Below the pieces are notes generated by a model, which was given only the letters and a program-made list of their open reading frames with translations, was not told the DNA's origin and searched no databases. Below, one piece after another: positions 33,521 through 44,893 of a stretch of DNA of 64,000 nt; within the stretch, counting starts at the first letter, position 1; every line of letters starts with the position of its first letter. Where the stretch lies: assembly GCF_001723175.1 (NCBI RefSeq), contig NC_064651.1:1178001-1242000 (forward strand). The letters are read 5' to 3'. The translations under genes and the position numbers were made by a program. The stretch comes from Penicillium oxalicum. Its lineage: Eukaryota > Ascomycota > Eurotiomycetes > Eurotiales > Aspergillaceae.

Positions 33521-35134
33521 TTAGTGGCATCCATTCAGGACGGAGCCCTTGGGGGCTCGAGCCTCCATGAGGTTAGGCGGAGGAGGAGGGCCAAAGACAG
33601 GGCGGGAGGCAGGACCGTTGACCTGGGAAACCTCTCGGGCACGATCAGGCCCATCGAGATCTCCATCCTCGCTCAGATCGTCCTCATCCTCGTAGTCTTC
33701 ATCATACTCGCTCTCAGTACCTTCATCGTCTTGATCTAAATGATCATCGCCTTCGGCAAGGCCTTCTCCACGACCTTGGGCCTGCATGCGCCGGCACAAG
33801 GCCTCCAGGTGCTGGCATTTGCGTCGCCACCGTTCAAGCTCCTCCTGATTGCGAGTGCGCTCCTCAGCCATCTCGAGGATGTTGCGGTTGGTCTGCTCGT
33901 GCTTTCGGTTGAGGGTGTGATTCTCCTTCTCGAGTCGCTTGGTCTTCTTCGACATTTCCTCCATCTCTTTGCGGAAAGTAAGAAAGAGCTCGTTGCTGTT
34001 GTTCAGCGTATCCTCCACCTAAATCGTGTCAGTGAAGAATAAACATCAAAGGGGGTGGAGTTTCAGCCGCTTACCTGCTTGAACTTCTCCACATAGATGT
34101 TCAGTTGGCTTCGCAACTCCGCTTCGGTATGGGAGAAAGTGGAGACCTGAGCACTGAGAGCCCGGCCCCGAGCAATCTCATTATCAGCGGTCCGGCGTTG
34201 CTCCTCATACTTGCAGAGGAGAGACTGAATTTCTGCATCTTTGCCCCGAAGAAGAGCCTTGTAATGAAGCTCACGAACGTCGAACTGTTCAATGACAGTC
34301 TTCAACTTGGCCCGTAGACTATGAAGCCAGATTAGCACAATGTACAAAAAGCAAAGAACATCGCATGACAGGGACCGTACGCATCATCAAGATCAACGTC
34401 CACCTTTTCATTGCGAGGGTTGCCCTTCGCAGACATCACGTCCTGAATGTCGTAGAAGAGAGAGTCCAGTCGTTCGTTCACGATGAGTCGAGCCTTTTTC
34501 TCGGTATCCTCAAGCTTCTTGTTCTCGTCCTAGGGAAATTGAAATAGAAGGTAAGAAAAAGCTCACAAAGACCAGCAAACGTCAAACACATCGCAAAGAC
34601 GTGGGACCCGCGTTACCTTCACTTTTTTGTTCTCTTTCGTCAATTCACGGCAGAGCTTTTCCAACTTGTCCTTCATGGTCACAGTTTTGTTCAACTCCGA
34701 CTTTCCCTTTTCCTGGTCTTTCTGCAGCTGATCCGCACGCTTCTTCGACTTCGAGTAGTCCCGGTCCAACTTCTTCATGTCCGCCAACAGCTCGGTGTAC
34801 TTTTTGTGGACAGTCTCTAGACGGGTCATCGGGGACTCAATATTATTGAGAAGCTGATTCAGATCGCGGGTCGCCTTTTTCACTTCACGCTCTGCATGGT
34901 CCACTGCGTCAGTACACATTGAATGGGCAAGCATGATAGAACATGACGGAAAGCCCAAGTCCACGACGGTCAACACAGCGCATGATTTCACATACCAATT
35001 TCTTGTTCCTGATCCTTCTCACCCGCAGCATCCTGCTCAAGCTGGGAGATCTTCGCCGCAAGCAGTTTGGAGGTCTCATTGGGATCAGCCACCTTCTTCC
35101 CCTTGTTCTTTTTGGCTATGGTGGTTGACGACAT
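33521..35134 (-). CDS. Taxilin-family coiled-coil protein
   Basis: Long coiled-coil protein of the taxilin family (myosin-like coiled-coil, PF09728), which in animals binds syntaxins and the nascent polypeptide-associated complex. Five exons on the minus strand, 35134-34996, 34903-34617, 34529-34381, 34318-34075 and 34018-33521, join in frame to 438 residues. It starts MSSTTIAKKNKGKKVADPNE. Heptad-rich segments follow: HAEREVKKATRDLNQLLNNI, KLEKLCRELTKENKKVK, LIVNERLDSLFYDIQDVM, VIEQFDVRELHYKALLRGK, FRKEMEEMSKKTKRLEKEN and LERWRRKCQHLEALCRRM. These are the family hallmarks in the expected order. The C-terminal tail is acidic (YDEDYEDEDDLSEDGDL) and ends in a proline run. It diverges from CYM1 across 738 bp. 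Confidence 0.92.
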
Positions 35135-35872
35135 GCTGATCCACACAGACAGGCAAAGAAACCCCCAAATTCACAGAGTTCTGGTTCAATCAGATCGACG
35201 GTGGTCGCGTGAGCATTCCAAGACTCAAAAACTGTGCAGTGCCAGTTTGCGAAATTCGAGCGCACTAAACAGAATAGAGTTGTTCAGATAGTGGATGGGG
35301 TGGCGGAAATGATCCCAGAGGCAGTATTGAGTCAATCTCCAGGTCACCTCTGGGTCAACAGTTTCAAGAGTGAATTATCGTATCCTGACAGTCCCAACTT
35401 ATGGTTCTTTTTTCGTGGTGATACTCGGAGAACTCGACGAGGGGGTCCTTAGTCATCGAACCATCCGCGGGCACGGCGCCGAGAGAGGAAGACTGGCCAG
35501 CCACTGACTGTGGTCACTTTCGGAATGCAACGCGTGAACGAGAAGCGAGTCAAGGATGGCGAGGAAACGACAGTCAGATTTGAGACAGAAACAACAACAA
35601 CAAAAGCTTCCACCAATCTGGCACCGTTGATGACGATGGTTATCTCAAGGGTGTTGCGACACAGTGCGATGACCGCCTGCCCTGCCGGATTATGTAACCC
35701 CTCCGGTGATCTCGGCCCGATCAACATGGCATGTCAACGGAGTTCTTACAAATTGGCAAACATCTGGCTTGCCCATTGTCAATCTCAGTCGATGTGTCAT
35801 TACTGATACACCGTGGATTTTTGTATATTTTGCGCCAGTTAACATCAGATGCGTTGAGCACAATCTCAAAAT
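35135..35872. promoter_or_regulatory. Shared upstream region of taxilin and CYM1
   Basis: 738 bp between divergent starts. Contains a short (ACA)n-like run near 35586-35602. No gene recognised. Confidence 0.4.
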
Positions 35873-38800
35873 ATGTTACGCTCCTCGATGGGCCTGGGCA
35901 AAGCCCGCGTCCCAGCTTTGCACCAATCCATTTCCCACCGCCTCTTGAGGCCAAGCTCGGTGATCTCACAGCGATTTGCGACACGACGATTTGCATCAAC
36001 AGTGACGGATGTTGAGAATTTCCCAGCGGTTGGTGAGAAACTTCACGGCTTTACTGTTCGCGAGAAGAAGCATGTCCCGGAACTGCACTTGACTGCAGTG
36101 CGACTCACGCATGACAAGACCGACGCGGATTACCTGCATGTCGCTCGAGATGACAAGAACAATGTGTTTGGTATTGGCTTCAAGACGAATCCTCCAGATG
36201 CCACTGGTGTGCCGCATATTCTGGAGCACACCACCCTCTGCGGAAGCGAAAAGTGCGTGCCGATCTCGTAATCTTTCAAATAGACATGCTGGCTAACTTG
36301 CTCCTCTTCACTAGATATCCCATTCGCGACCCTTTCTTCAAGATGCTTCCCCGGTCACTCTCAAACTTCATGAATGCTTTCACCTCCGCAGACCACACCA
36401 CATACCCCTTCGCAACAACCAACCCACAAGACTTTCAGAATCTCCTGTCTGTCTATCTCGACGCAACTCTGCACCCTCTGCTGAAAGAAGCCGACTTCAA
36501 GCAAGAAGGCTGGCGACTGGGTCCTGAAGATCCTCGTGCGCTATTGTCGGCCGCTGGAGAGCTCGAGAAGAAGGCGACTCTGGAAGACATTGTCTTCAAG
36601 GGGGTGGTATACAATGAAATGAAGGGACAAATCTCCGATTCAAACTACCTTTACTATATTCGCTTCAAGGAAAACATCATTCCGGCTCTGAATAACTCAG
36701 GAGGCGACCCTGAGTTCATCACAGATTTAACTCACCAGCAATTGACTGATTTCTCCAAGCGCAATTATCATCCAAGCAACTCTAAAATCCTGACATATGG
36801 GGATATGCCACTGGCTCGCCACCTGGAGCAAGTGGGTGCAGTCTTGGATGGGTTCAGCAAAGGAACCACCGACACCGATGTCAAACTACCTCTTGATCTT
36901 AAAGAAGGGATGCACATTACCGTCCCTGGCCCCATTGATACCTTTTCCAGCGAGGACAAACAACACAAAACATCCACATCGTGGTATATGGGTGATTCGA
37001 CAGACACGGTGGAGACCTTCTCCGTGGGGATCATTTCCTCGCTGTTCCTCGATGGCTACGGCTCGCCCATGTATCGTGCTCTGATCGAAAGTGGACTGGG
37101 CTCATCTTTCACTCCAAACACAGGCTTGGACTCGTCCGGCAAAGTGCCAATCTTCTCTGTCGGTGTGACTGGTGTCAGTGAATCGGAGGCAAATACTGTC
37201 AAGGATGTCATTCAAAAGGCATTCCGTGAGACAGTCCAAGCCGGATTCAGCGAGGAAAAGGTCCGTGGCATTCTCCATCAGCTAGAACTCTCTCTGCGCC
37301 ATAAGACCGCCAATTTCGGCATTGGTATTATGGAGAAGACACTGTCTTCGTGGTTCAATGGCGCCAATCCGATGAAGGAGTTAGCCTGGAACGACGTTAT
37401 CGAAGAGTTCAAGAGAAGATACGAGAAGCCCGGCTACCTTGAGTCATTGGTGGAGAAATACCTTCTCAATGACCGGTGTATGACCTTTACAATGGTCGGT
37501 ACGCCATCCTTTAACCAGGAACTGGACAACAAGGAAGCCGTGCGCAAAGAACAGAAACTTTCCAAGCTCATTGAGAAACATGGCTCAGTCGAGCAGGCCG
37601 TGGCCAGTCTGACGGACGCAGAGCTGGAGCTTTTGAAAATACAAGAAGATGCACACAACGCCGACTTAAGCTGTCTCCCCACTCTGCGAGTGAAGGATAT
37701 TTCCCGCGAGAAGGAACGCAAGCCCGTGCGCGAATCAAAGATCGAGGACACAGAGGTCGTCTGGCGAGAGGCACCAACCAACGGATTGACCTATTTCCAG
37801 GCCGTGAATGCTTTTGAAGACCTCCCTGACGACTTGCGCCTTTTGATGCCACTCTTCAACGACTGTGTGATGAGACTGGGTACCGCAAATCGCTCAATGG
37901 AACAGTGGGAGGACCTCATTAAGTTGAAGACTGGTGGAATCTCAACCTCTTCGTTCCTGGTCTCTTCTCCTACTCGATTAGATCAGGTCAAGGAAGGATT
38001 GCAGTTCTCTGGATTTGCCTTGGATCAGAAGATTCCCGACATGCTCGACATGCTCTCGACTTTGGTGATGGAGACAGACTTCTCTAGTCCCGCTGCTCCC
38101 GCCATGATTCAAGAGCTACTACGCTTGACAACGAATGGGGCGCTTGACTCTGTTGCGTCAACCGGCCATCGGTTTGCAGTAAATGCCGCTGCCGCGAACC
38201 TGTCCCGCAGCCTTTGGATTCAAGAGCAACAATCTGGCCTGGAACAACTACAGGCTACCGCAAACCTTCTGCGCGACGCAGAAAAGTCCCCGGAGCGTCT
38301 GCATGAATTAATCGAAAAGCTTCGCTTGATCCAATCATTCGCTATTTCAAGGTCATCTGGCCTCCGCGTGCGCCTGGTCTGCGAGAAAGAGAGTGCTGCT
38401 GGCAATGAGTCCATCCTACAGAAGTGGCTGTCAGGCCTACCTCGCGTGCCCTCCCCCCGCGCAGCCACAGTCCCAGCTTTCAATTCTGTCGACAGGGCAT
38501 TCTACGACCTTCCTTACAAGGTCTACTATTCCGGTCAAGCTACCCAGACCGTGCCATTCACCGATCCTGCCAGCGCGCCCCTTACTGTGCTGTCGCAAAT
38601 GCTCACTCACAATTACCTGCATCCCGAAATTCGCGAGAAGGGTGGTGCTTACGGAGCTGGTGCTAGCAACGGTCCACTGAAGGGTATCTTCACTTTCATG
38701 AGTTACCGGGACCCTAACCCCATGAACTCGCTCAAAGTGTTTTCCAATAGCGGCCTCTTTGCCCGGGATCGGGCTTGGTCCGAAAGAGAGATCGAGGAAG

Positions 38801-39081
38801 CCAAGCTGGGCATTTTCCAAGGTCTCGATGCGCCCGTCAGCGTGGACGACGAAGGTGCGCGCTACTTCATGAGTGGCGTCACACATGAGATGGATCAGCG
38901 CTGGAGAGAACAAGTCCTGGATGTCACCGCAAAAGATGTCAACGAGGTGGCCGACCGATTCCTGGTCAATGGCACCCGGAAGACCACCTGTGTTCTGGGC
39001 GAGAAGAAAGATTGGGCAGGAGCTGACTGGGAAGTTCGAAAGCTGTCCATGGGCCAGCAAAGTGATACCCCTCCAGCATGA
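35873..39081 (+). CDS. CYM1: Mitochondrial presequence protease (M16C metalloprotease)
   Basis: Matrix zinc protease that degrades cleaved targeting peptides and other unstructured peptides (yeast Cym1, human PITRM1). Exons are 35873-36252 and 36315-39081; 1,048 residues. The N-terminus ([20 protein letters not shown], then Arg/Ser-rich [20 protein letters not shown]) is a mitochondrial presequence. The inverted zinc motif HxxEH is in [21 protein letters not shown], split by the intron, and the distal Glu is expected in [17 protein letters not shown]. Two M16 halves are joined by a helical hinge ([20 protein letters not shown]). The C-terminal half shows [20 protein letters not shown], the substrate-binding Arg/Tyr-type motif. 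The frame is uninterrupted through its 2.8-kb second exon. Identity is firm. Confidence 0.96.
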
Positions 39082-39953
39082 TGCCCTACCCTCACTATCA
39101 TGCATACTATACGCTCAGAGCCTTGAATCCGACTAGTTGGTCTGAGCCAAGGGAAAGTGACAACTCTATACCTGGATCACTTCCCTTTGTACTTTTACTC
39201 ACTCCCGCACTCCCCCTCCCTCTTCTGCATCTCCTTGTACAAATAATTCCACTGATGACACTTGCATGAAATATACTCGTGCTTCCCTTCTCCTCCGTTC
39301 TCTCCCTTTTTTTTTTCTTCTGGGGAAACCCTCGTGCCAAAAATCCGCGCTTCAAGATCTATACGTGCGTCTAGCACCAGAGCTATCCTCACGCCCTCAA
39401 TCATTCATTTCCATTGATCGAGCGGCGTGGCATTCTATCTTTGCAAGAAAAAGAGATGGATGCAAGCGCAAGAGCGATGCAAACGTGAACCCTTTTGAGG
39501 TACACTTTGCGTCTCCGTTTCTCGGAACCGCCCTGGACACACTTCCAGCCTACGCAGAGCGGACTAAAAACGTGAGGACACTCTATAATGTGTAACATAC
39601 ATCGTTCTTGGTGGTCGATTGGTGATGAGGCTCCCAAATACAATAAAATTTAGAACTGCGGAGGGCAATACCGCCAAAATCATGATCTCTCGAGGTAAGT
39701 GGCGTCTATTGACGGTTGAGACCGAAACAGTGGCTTCGTCATTGAAATAAGCACAAAAAGGCCGGAGTTGTAGTTTTCAGACCTGGCGCGCCATGTCCCA
39801 AATCAGTTTAGTGAGTCTTTCCCCCGGATAATCGGATCTCTATGCGTCTCCGTCTCACGTGGCGACAGCAAGCAGCGGAGTAATTCGCAGCACATCGTTC
39901 ACTACCTTGCCCATCCCTCCTCACATAATGTGGCGCTAGAGTGGAAGGACAGC
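39082..39953. promoter_or_regulatory. CYM1 3' flank and promoter of the following regulator
   Basis: 870 bp between tandem genes. It includes a T-run near 39307-39317. The frame 39266-39595 has no family character. Confidence 0.4.
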
Positions 39954-39971
39954 ATGTTTAAAAGTAGCAGT

Positions 39972-42376
39972 ATGACGCTGGGACCGAAGCCGACCAAGGC
40001 TTGCGGTAAGTATCACGCGCCTCTGATCATTGCCGCACGCTCTGACAATCTTGTCGCTAGTCAACTGCCGGAGATTGAAGGTACTTAGTCAAGTCTCTGC
40101 AGGACTGAATGAGCCCAATATACGCGAGGGTATCTCAGTGTGATTGGGAGTGTACTGAAGTGACGATAGATGAAATGTGAGGTCTCTGGGCCTCCCCCAT
40201 GCCGTCGCTGTCGTCACAATCGAGTGGCATGTATTTTCAAGCCTCGTGCCAATGTACGTCCTGGCCAGCAATACATGGAGATCTATTTTATGTTACTTAC
40301 ACCATAATGTTCAATTCGCCCGGAAGGCATCTGCAATGCATGATCTAGTTGAGAAGGCTCACGCCGAGCTTCTCGTCAATCCCCAACAGCCAGCATATGA
40401 TCAGCAAGCTGTTCTCGATCGGCTGGATCGAATCGAGGCAGCATTGGGAATCAGAGAAGCCCCGCTACAGTCAGTCTCCGCAACTGAGACGCTAGAGGAT
40501 GAGCAGCCCGACTTGTCACCAGTACGAGGACTTTGGAAAGCGCTTGCCCGTCTCAGGACAATCAGTGGCTCAGTCCCAGAAGACAGAATCTGGTCAAAAC
40601 CGGTGGTGAAGCATTTGTGGGGCGCGTAAGTCGTTCTTCGGTCTTGCCCGAATAGCACTGACAGTGGCAAAGCTTCCTAGATAACTTGCCTCTTCTTCAC
40701 TTTTTAAGGGATAGGACCATTTTTGAGCCCCCCACGCCGTTACTTCTAGCGTCTGTGCTCTATATTTCTGCGCTGCTCAACAAGGACCCAGAGCTATCAG
40801 CAACGGAATCTGGCTATTTCAATGCGATGGGCTGTGCAATATCTCAACTGGTCAATCCCTGCTCGCAGAAAGATGCACACACTGCAAATGGTACCATGCA
40901 TGGATCGATCTCGACGGTTGCGTCACAAGACAGACGAGATGAAGTGTTCCATGACATCCTTGGGCTGATCATGGCTAGTCTGAGCTCTGAAGCCTTCATT
41001 GATTCAACGGGCTCTTGGATTGCAATTGCCTACCGGCTTTGGCTTGACCATTGCCCTTCAGACCGAAGCCCTAACCACTCTGACTGGCGGGCTCTCTTCT
41101 GTGGTCTCCAGGTAGCGACGTGATCTGCTTGCCTTCGCACTTCATTCCTGCTGATACTTTTGCTAGCTCATCGATATTGAGCATGCATCAATGCATATGA
41201 CGTACCCTGTGTTACCCCGCCAGCCACCAGGATCCAGTGTGCAGCGATTGAACACACATCATGGTAGTGCATTTCAGGATCTCGCTGATATGATGCACTA
41301 CGGCCTGAGTCACTTTGTTGGCAAGGGGTTGCCAACAATCTGGTGCTCCATCAACACCGATCTTGCCCCAGACACTCCTGTCCTTGAATCTGATTTCTCG
41401 GCTCATGATTCCAATGTGATTCGACTTTGGGCGCGCAAACTAGATGATTGGCTGGTCCGATACAATGGTACATCCCGTAAGTTCCCGCAACAGAGCTCGG
41501 CCAACGTCAGAAGGGAACTTTGTGCATTGACAACTCCGAAGAACCGAGTCCCTCGGATCGGCAGGGGATTCTCATTCTGCTCCAATACCACTTACACAAA
41601 CTCTATGTGCTTTCTATATACTATCCGGCCCGTGGGTTTAACTTGAGTTCTGCCAAGATCACCCCAGCAGAGAGACATGAATTACTCGTCTCCGCAAGAG
41701 CTGTGCTACGTTTACGGCAGGATGACGCTGGTATCTGGTCAAACTGGGATCTGATTGTGAGATTTGGAATCGCAAGTAAAAGACCCTCTGACCAAGTTGA
41801 ACTGACCTCCTCCCCCTCTCCTCAGATGATCACATGGGCTTCAATACTCCTACTGCGTGGCGTGGAAGACGGCGTCACACATCAAGATGGTCTGTACTGT
41901 CACACGTCGTCAGAAAAAATGAAGAGAAAAAAAACAATCCCCCGTGAACCTAACGCATCCATCTTATAGATCTCAATTTCATCCAAGCACATCTGCAAAG
42001 CTTACAACGAAGCCACCCATCCACAGTGAGCATCCACACCGTTCTGTCCCAACGACTTGAATCAAGCATGCATGCAATGCACACGCCTCCAACCGATAGC
42101 TCGGCGCTTGCCTTTCCAGGCCCATTCGCTGACGACTCCTGGACAATCTTCGACCAAGAAATTATGTCCCTTGCGAATCCACCATGGCTATTCCAAGAAG
42201 GAGCAGCTGCTCTTTCGGATCCGCAGAAGTCTTCAACCTCGGCTCTTCCCGTCGTACAACAGGGTTCATCTTATGAGTCTGGTCTGTTGGTGGGCAATGA
42301 TCAGCAATTTCATTCTGGGAACCAATGGGGCAATGCGGGCCCATTGCGAGGTTCCATGCCATCTTTACTGAATTGA
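39972..42376 (+). CDS. Nine-exon Zn2Cys6 transcription factor
   Basis: Putative nuclear regulator of unknown target. Exons 39972-40005, 40061-40080, 40170-40253, 40327-40625, 40709-41111, 41167-41476, 41542-41756, 41826-41889 and 41970-42376 join in frame to 611 residues. An in-frame ATG at 39954 would add six. The zinc cluster is built from three exons: KPTKAC, then VNCRRLK from a 20-base exon, then MKCEVSGPPPCRRCRHNRVACIFKPRAN. This gives C-x2-C-x6-C and C-x2-C-x6-C. A short coiled helix follows (LDRLDRIEAALGI), as in dimerising C6 proteins. The middle region (KPVVKHLWGADRTIFEPPTP to the exon at 41826) is the helical regulatory domain of the family. The C-terminus (WTIFDQEIMSLANPPWLF) is acidic/aromatic and could activate transcription. 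It is convergent with the gene at 42982. Confidence 0.88.
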
Positions 42377-42486
42377 TGAGTTGTGAAGGATGCCTCGATG
42401 AGGAAATAATTTACAGTGACGGGATTCCGTGCTCTTGGCACCCACACGTGGTTGAGTCTCGTTTGACTATGTTCAAGGTTGAAGCC

Positions 42487-42502
42487 GGGGGGGGGGGGGG
42501 GG
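42487..42502. repeat. Poly-G tract of 16
   Basis: Sixteen consecutive G on the plus strand, downstream of the nine-exon regulator. Such runs are unstable and hard to sequence. Confidence 0.95.
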
Positions 42503-42847
42503 TTCTTCGATGTGGAGCATCTTACTAGAGGAGACAGAGAATGCTCAACTTCATTGTTTAGAACATAAGAGAACTCGGGAAAGACCAATTTGAAAAATGA
42601 GCCGAGTCCTCAGAGACGCAACACCTCGGGCTATGTTGATGGGCAAAGAAATGAACTGATGTTTCAATCGGCTTCATTCATGTAGAAGAGGTACCTGTGA
42701 CTACGGGTCCGGACATCTTCGACAACGGTGTCCTATGCAAAGACGCATACATAATTCAAACGCTTGACTTCTCATCGCCCATGAGATCACCGTTCCTTCT
42801 TTGTCAACTCAATCATTGGGCAGGAGAAGCAGGGAAGCAGGGAAGCA

Positions 42848-42873
42848 GGGGGGGGGGGGGGGGGGGGGGGGGG
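42848..42873. repeat. Poly-G tract of 26
   Basis: Twenty-six consecutive G, preceded by two to three copies of a GGGAAGCA-like unit (42829-42847). The exact length in the genome is likely to vary. Confidence 0.95.
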
Positions 42874-42981
42874 TATAGGGTAAATTGAAGCAACGGAGGG
42901 TCGTCATATCATACAAGCCGATGGTGCTGGATCTCACCAGGAGAGAAGGGAAAGGCTATTGCAATCCAAGCGCAGCTTGTT

Positions 42982-44431
42982 TCATTGTGGGGGTTCGTTT
43001 CCAGTCTTCTGGATTGAATGGACGGCGAGTGCATCGTGGAGAGAGCCAGGTCGAGATGAAACAGAACCTGCGGTTGGTGGATTAGATATTATTGAGGTGG
43101 TTGGCACCATAAATGGGGGAAAAGGTTCAGAGTTTTCTTCTTCTCCAGAGGGTGGACGGAGAAGAAGGTTGTTCCCTGATCGAGGAGGGTCTAATGATTT
43201 TTGGTATGGGTCTGATGCTGGAATATTCAAGGTTGTGGGTGGGTTGGGTGTTGCGCCGTCACTGATGGAGACTGGGGAGGACTGTAACGAGGGGGTCAAT
43301 TTGGGACGATTGCAAAGCTAGAAAGTCATCCGATGTCAACCATACCGGCATATCAGTGCCACTTGGCTCCAGCCCACGTTTGATTGCCAAATCCAGTGCC
43401 GCGAGTCGCTTGCTTTCAACAGCCGCTTCCTCTTCCCGTGCCACTTGCTCCTCCTCTACTTTGAGGTCTGCCAGGGTTGGCATCTCGTTGCTCGGAACTA
43501 TCTCCGGATCCGAGCTCAGACCGGTCCTGGTCGAGGACCGCTTCTTTTTTCTTCGCTTGGATCTCTTTGATGATGCGCCTCCGAGGCTCGAAGTGCCCGA
43601 GGACGATCTGACCATCCTTGGTTTCGTGCCAGACTGGTCGTCGGACTCGAGCCCTGTATTCCGCCGACCGAGTGTGAGTGCAAATTCATCGTCCAGTGGC
43701 ACTGCATCTTCTTCATCGCTCGGAAATAAGTCGCCACGGGAGCTTAGGGAATTGGTCGTTTCCCGAGAGGACTGTGTTGCACTTCGCTCCCGTCCACCAT
43801 TCTGGTAGGAGACTTGTTCCCGCTCATCCTCAGAGGCTTCCATTAGAGGCTCATCCTCTTGCATATGGCGGCGATGACTTCCCGGATGTTCTTGTAGATC
43901 GGCAGCAGAAGGCCGGTACTTAACACCCTTGGGGCCAATTCGCCATGGGAACCGCTCGAGGAATCCCAGAAATGAAGACTTGGGAATCACCGTCGGATCA
44001 GAGCGAGAGTCAGGAATATGCACCGTACTGCGTCGCCTCGTCTGTCGAGTGCCGTAGCTCATCTTCCGAGGCCGTCGTGGCTGTTCGGACGTTCCTCCGC
44101 GAGAAAGTCCACTCCCTGCCAGCAGACGATCGAGCTCTCCAGTGCCCCAGCCAAGCAAGCTCTCTTCGCCTTCCTCATTTTCCCAATCATCGTAAAAGTC
44201 GAAATTGGCCTCGGCACGTCCCCGGCGACGGCGCCGCAGCTGGTCCTCCCAGCTCGGCAGGCAAGGCGCCGTGCATGCTTGTACACATTGGCCGATACCA
44301 TTCAGACATGGCGAGATGTAATTTTGCGAGAAGGTATAGATGCCCTCCTGGGCGGACTCATTGGCAGACTCTAAATTGTGTGAGATTTGATTGATCCGCT
44401 GACGGATGCGCGGATCCCGCGGTCGCATCAT
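42982..44431 (-). CDS. Conserved fungal protein of unknown function, highly charged
   Basis: Two minus-strand exons, 44431-43346 and 43281-42982, give 461 residues. Reading through the 64-bp intron would end at 43259; splicing at gtatgg/ttacag instead continues into a coding-like Pro/Ser-rich tail (SSPVSISDGATPNPPTTLNI) that ends HSIQKTGNEPPQ. The N-terminus starts MMRPRDPRIRQRINQISHNL, then a Cys-containing segment (YISPCLNGIGQCVQACTAPC), an acidic stretch (DFYDDWENEEGEESLLGWG) and a long Arg/Ser-rich region with a basic patch (SKRSKRRKKKRSSTRTG) that may be a nuclear signal. A helical segment (LADLKVEEEQVAREEEAAVE) precedes the intron. I recognise it only as a type of protein common in Aspergilli without assigned function. 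The Cys-rich hydrophobic segment could be palmitoylated or membrane-associated; that is speculation. Confidence 0.75.
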
Positions 44432-44893
44432 CTTGGATTGGAGAGAGGACCGGAACGAGAGAGAGAGCTGGATGTAGGCGAAAGGAGGGCGATGCTTGGC
44501 TACATCAGCGCTCTGTGGCCGTCATGGTCACTGGCAACGGCATGAAATGATCGAGAGGCCCCGTCTGTTGGCCGGCGGGCGAGTGGTGATGCCTCGAGAG
44601 CTAAGAGCACAATCACGATGTCATGGAATTCCCACCCAACTGGGGTCGCTGCCTCGCGGTCGGTGGTGTGGCCTGAGGTTGTGGATGCCTTGCTTGTCAG
44701 TCCACCACAGCACGTGAGGATAGACCCTCCTTCAAGCTCCGCAGAGAGATTTTCGGTGGGGCCAAGGCTGGGGTTAGAGTTGATTGCAGAAGAAATGAAT
44801 GAGGAAGCATTTTAATTTTTTAAATTATTTTTTTTTGGCGCTGAGAGGTAATTCTCCAGTCTGCGATTTGTTAAGCTCAATTCCAGGTAAAAG
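44432..44893. promoter_or_regulatory. Shared upstream region of two divergent genes
   Basis: 462 bp between the start codons of the unknown-function gene (minus) and the methyltransferase (plus). An A/T-rich run lies at 44811-44836. No gene seen. Confidence 0.4.

Larger units (their letters stand above)
42377..42981. other. Intergenic region between convergent genes, with two poly-G tracts
   Basis: 600 bp between stop codons. It contains runs of 16 and 26 consecutive G on the plus strand (listed separately) and an imperfect GGGAAGCA repeat just before the second. No gene supported. Confidence 0.5.

Noticed and set aside
38437..39105. 222-codon minus frame overlapping the end of CYM1
   Set aside because: Antisense shadow of the protease exon with no independent support.
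43259..43345. C-terminal read-through of the first exon of the gene at 42982-44431
   Set aside because: Splicing at 43345/43282 gives a much better coding continuation, so the 29 codons to the stop at 43259 are taken as intron.
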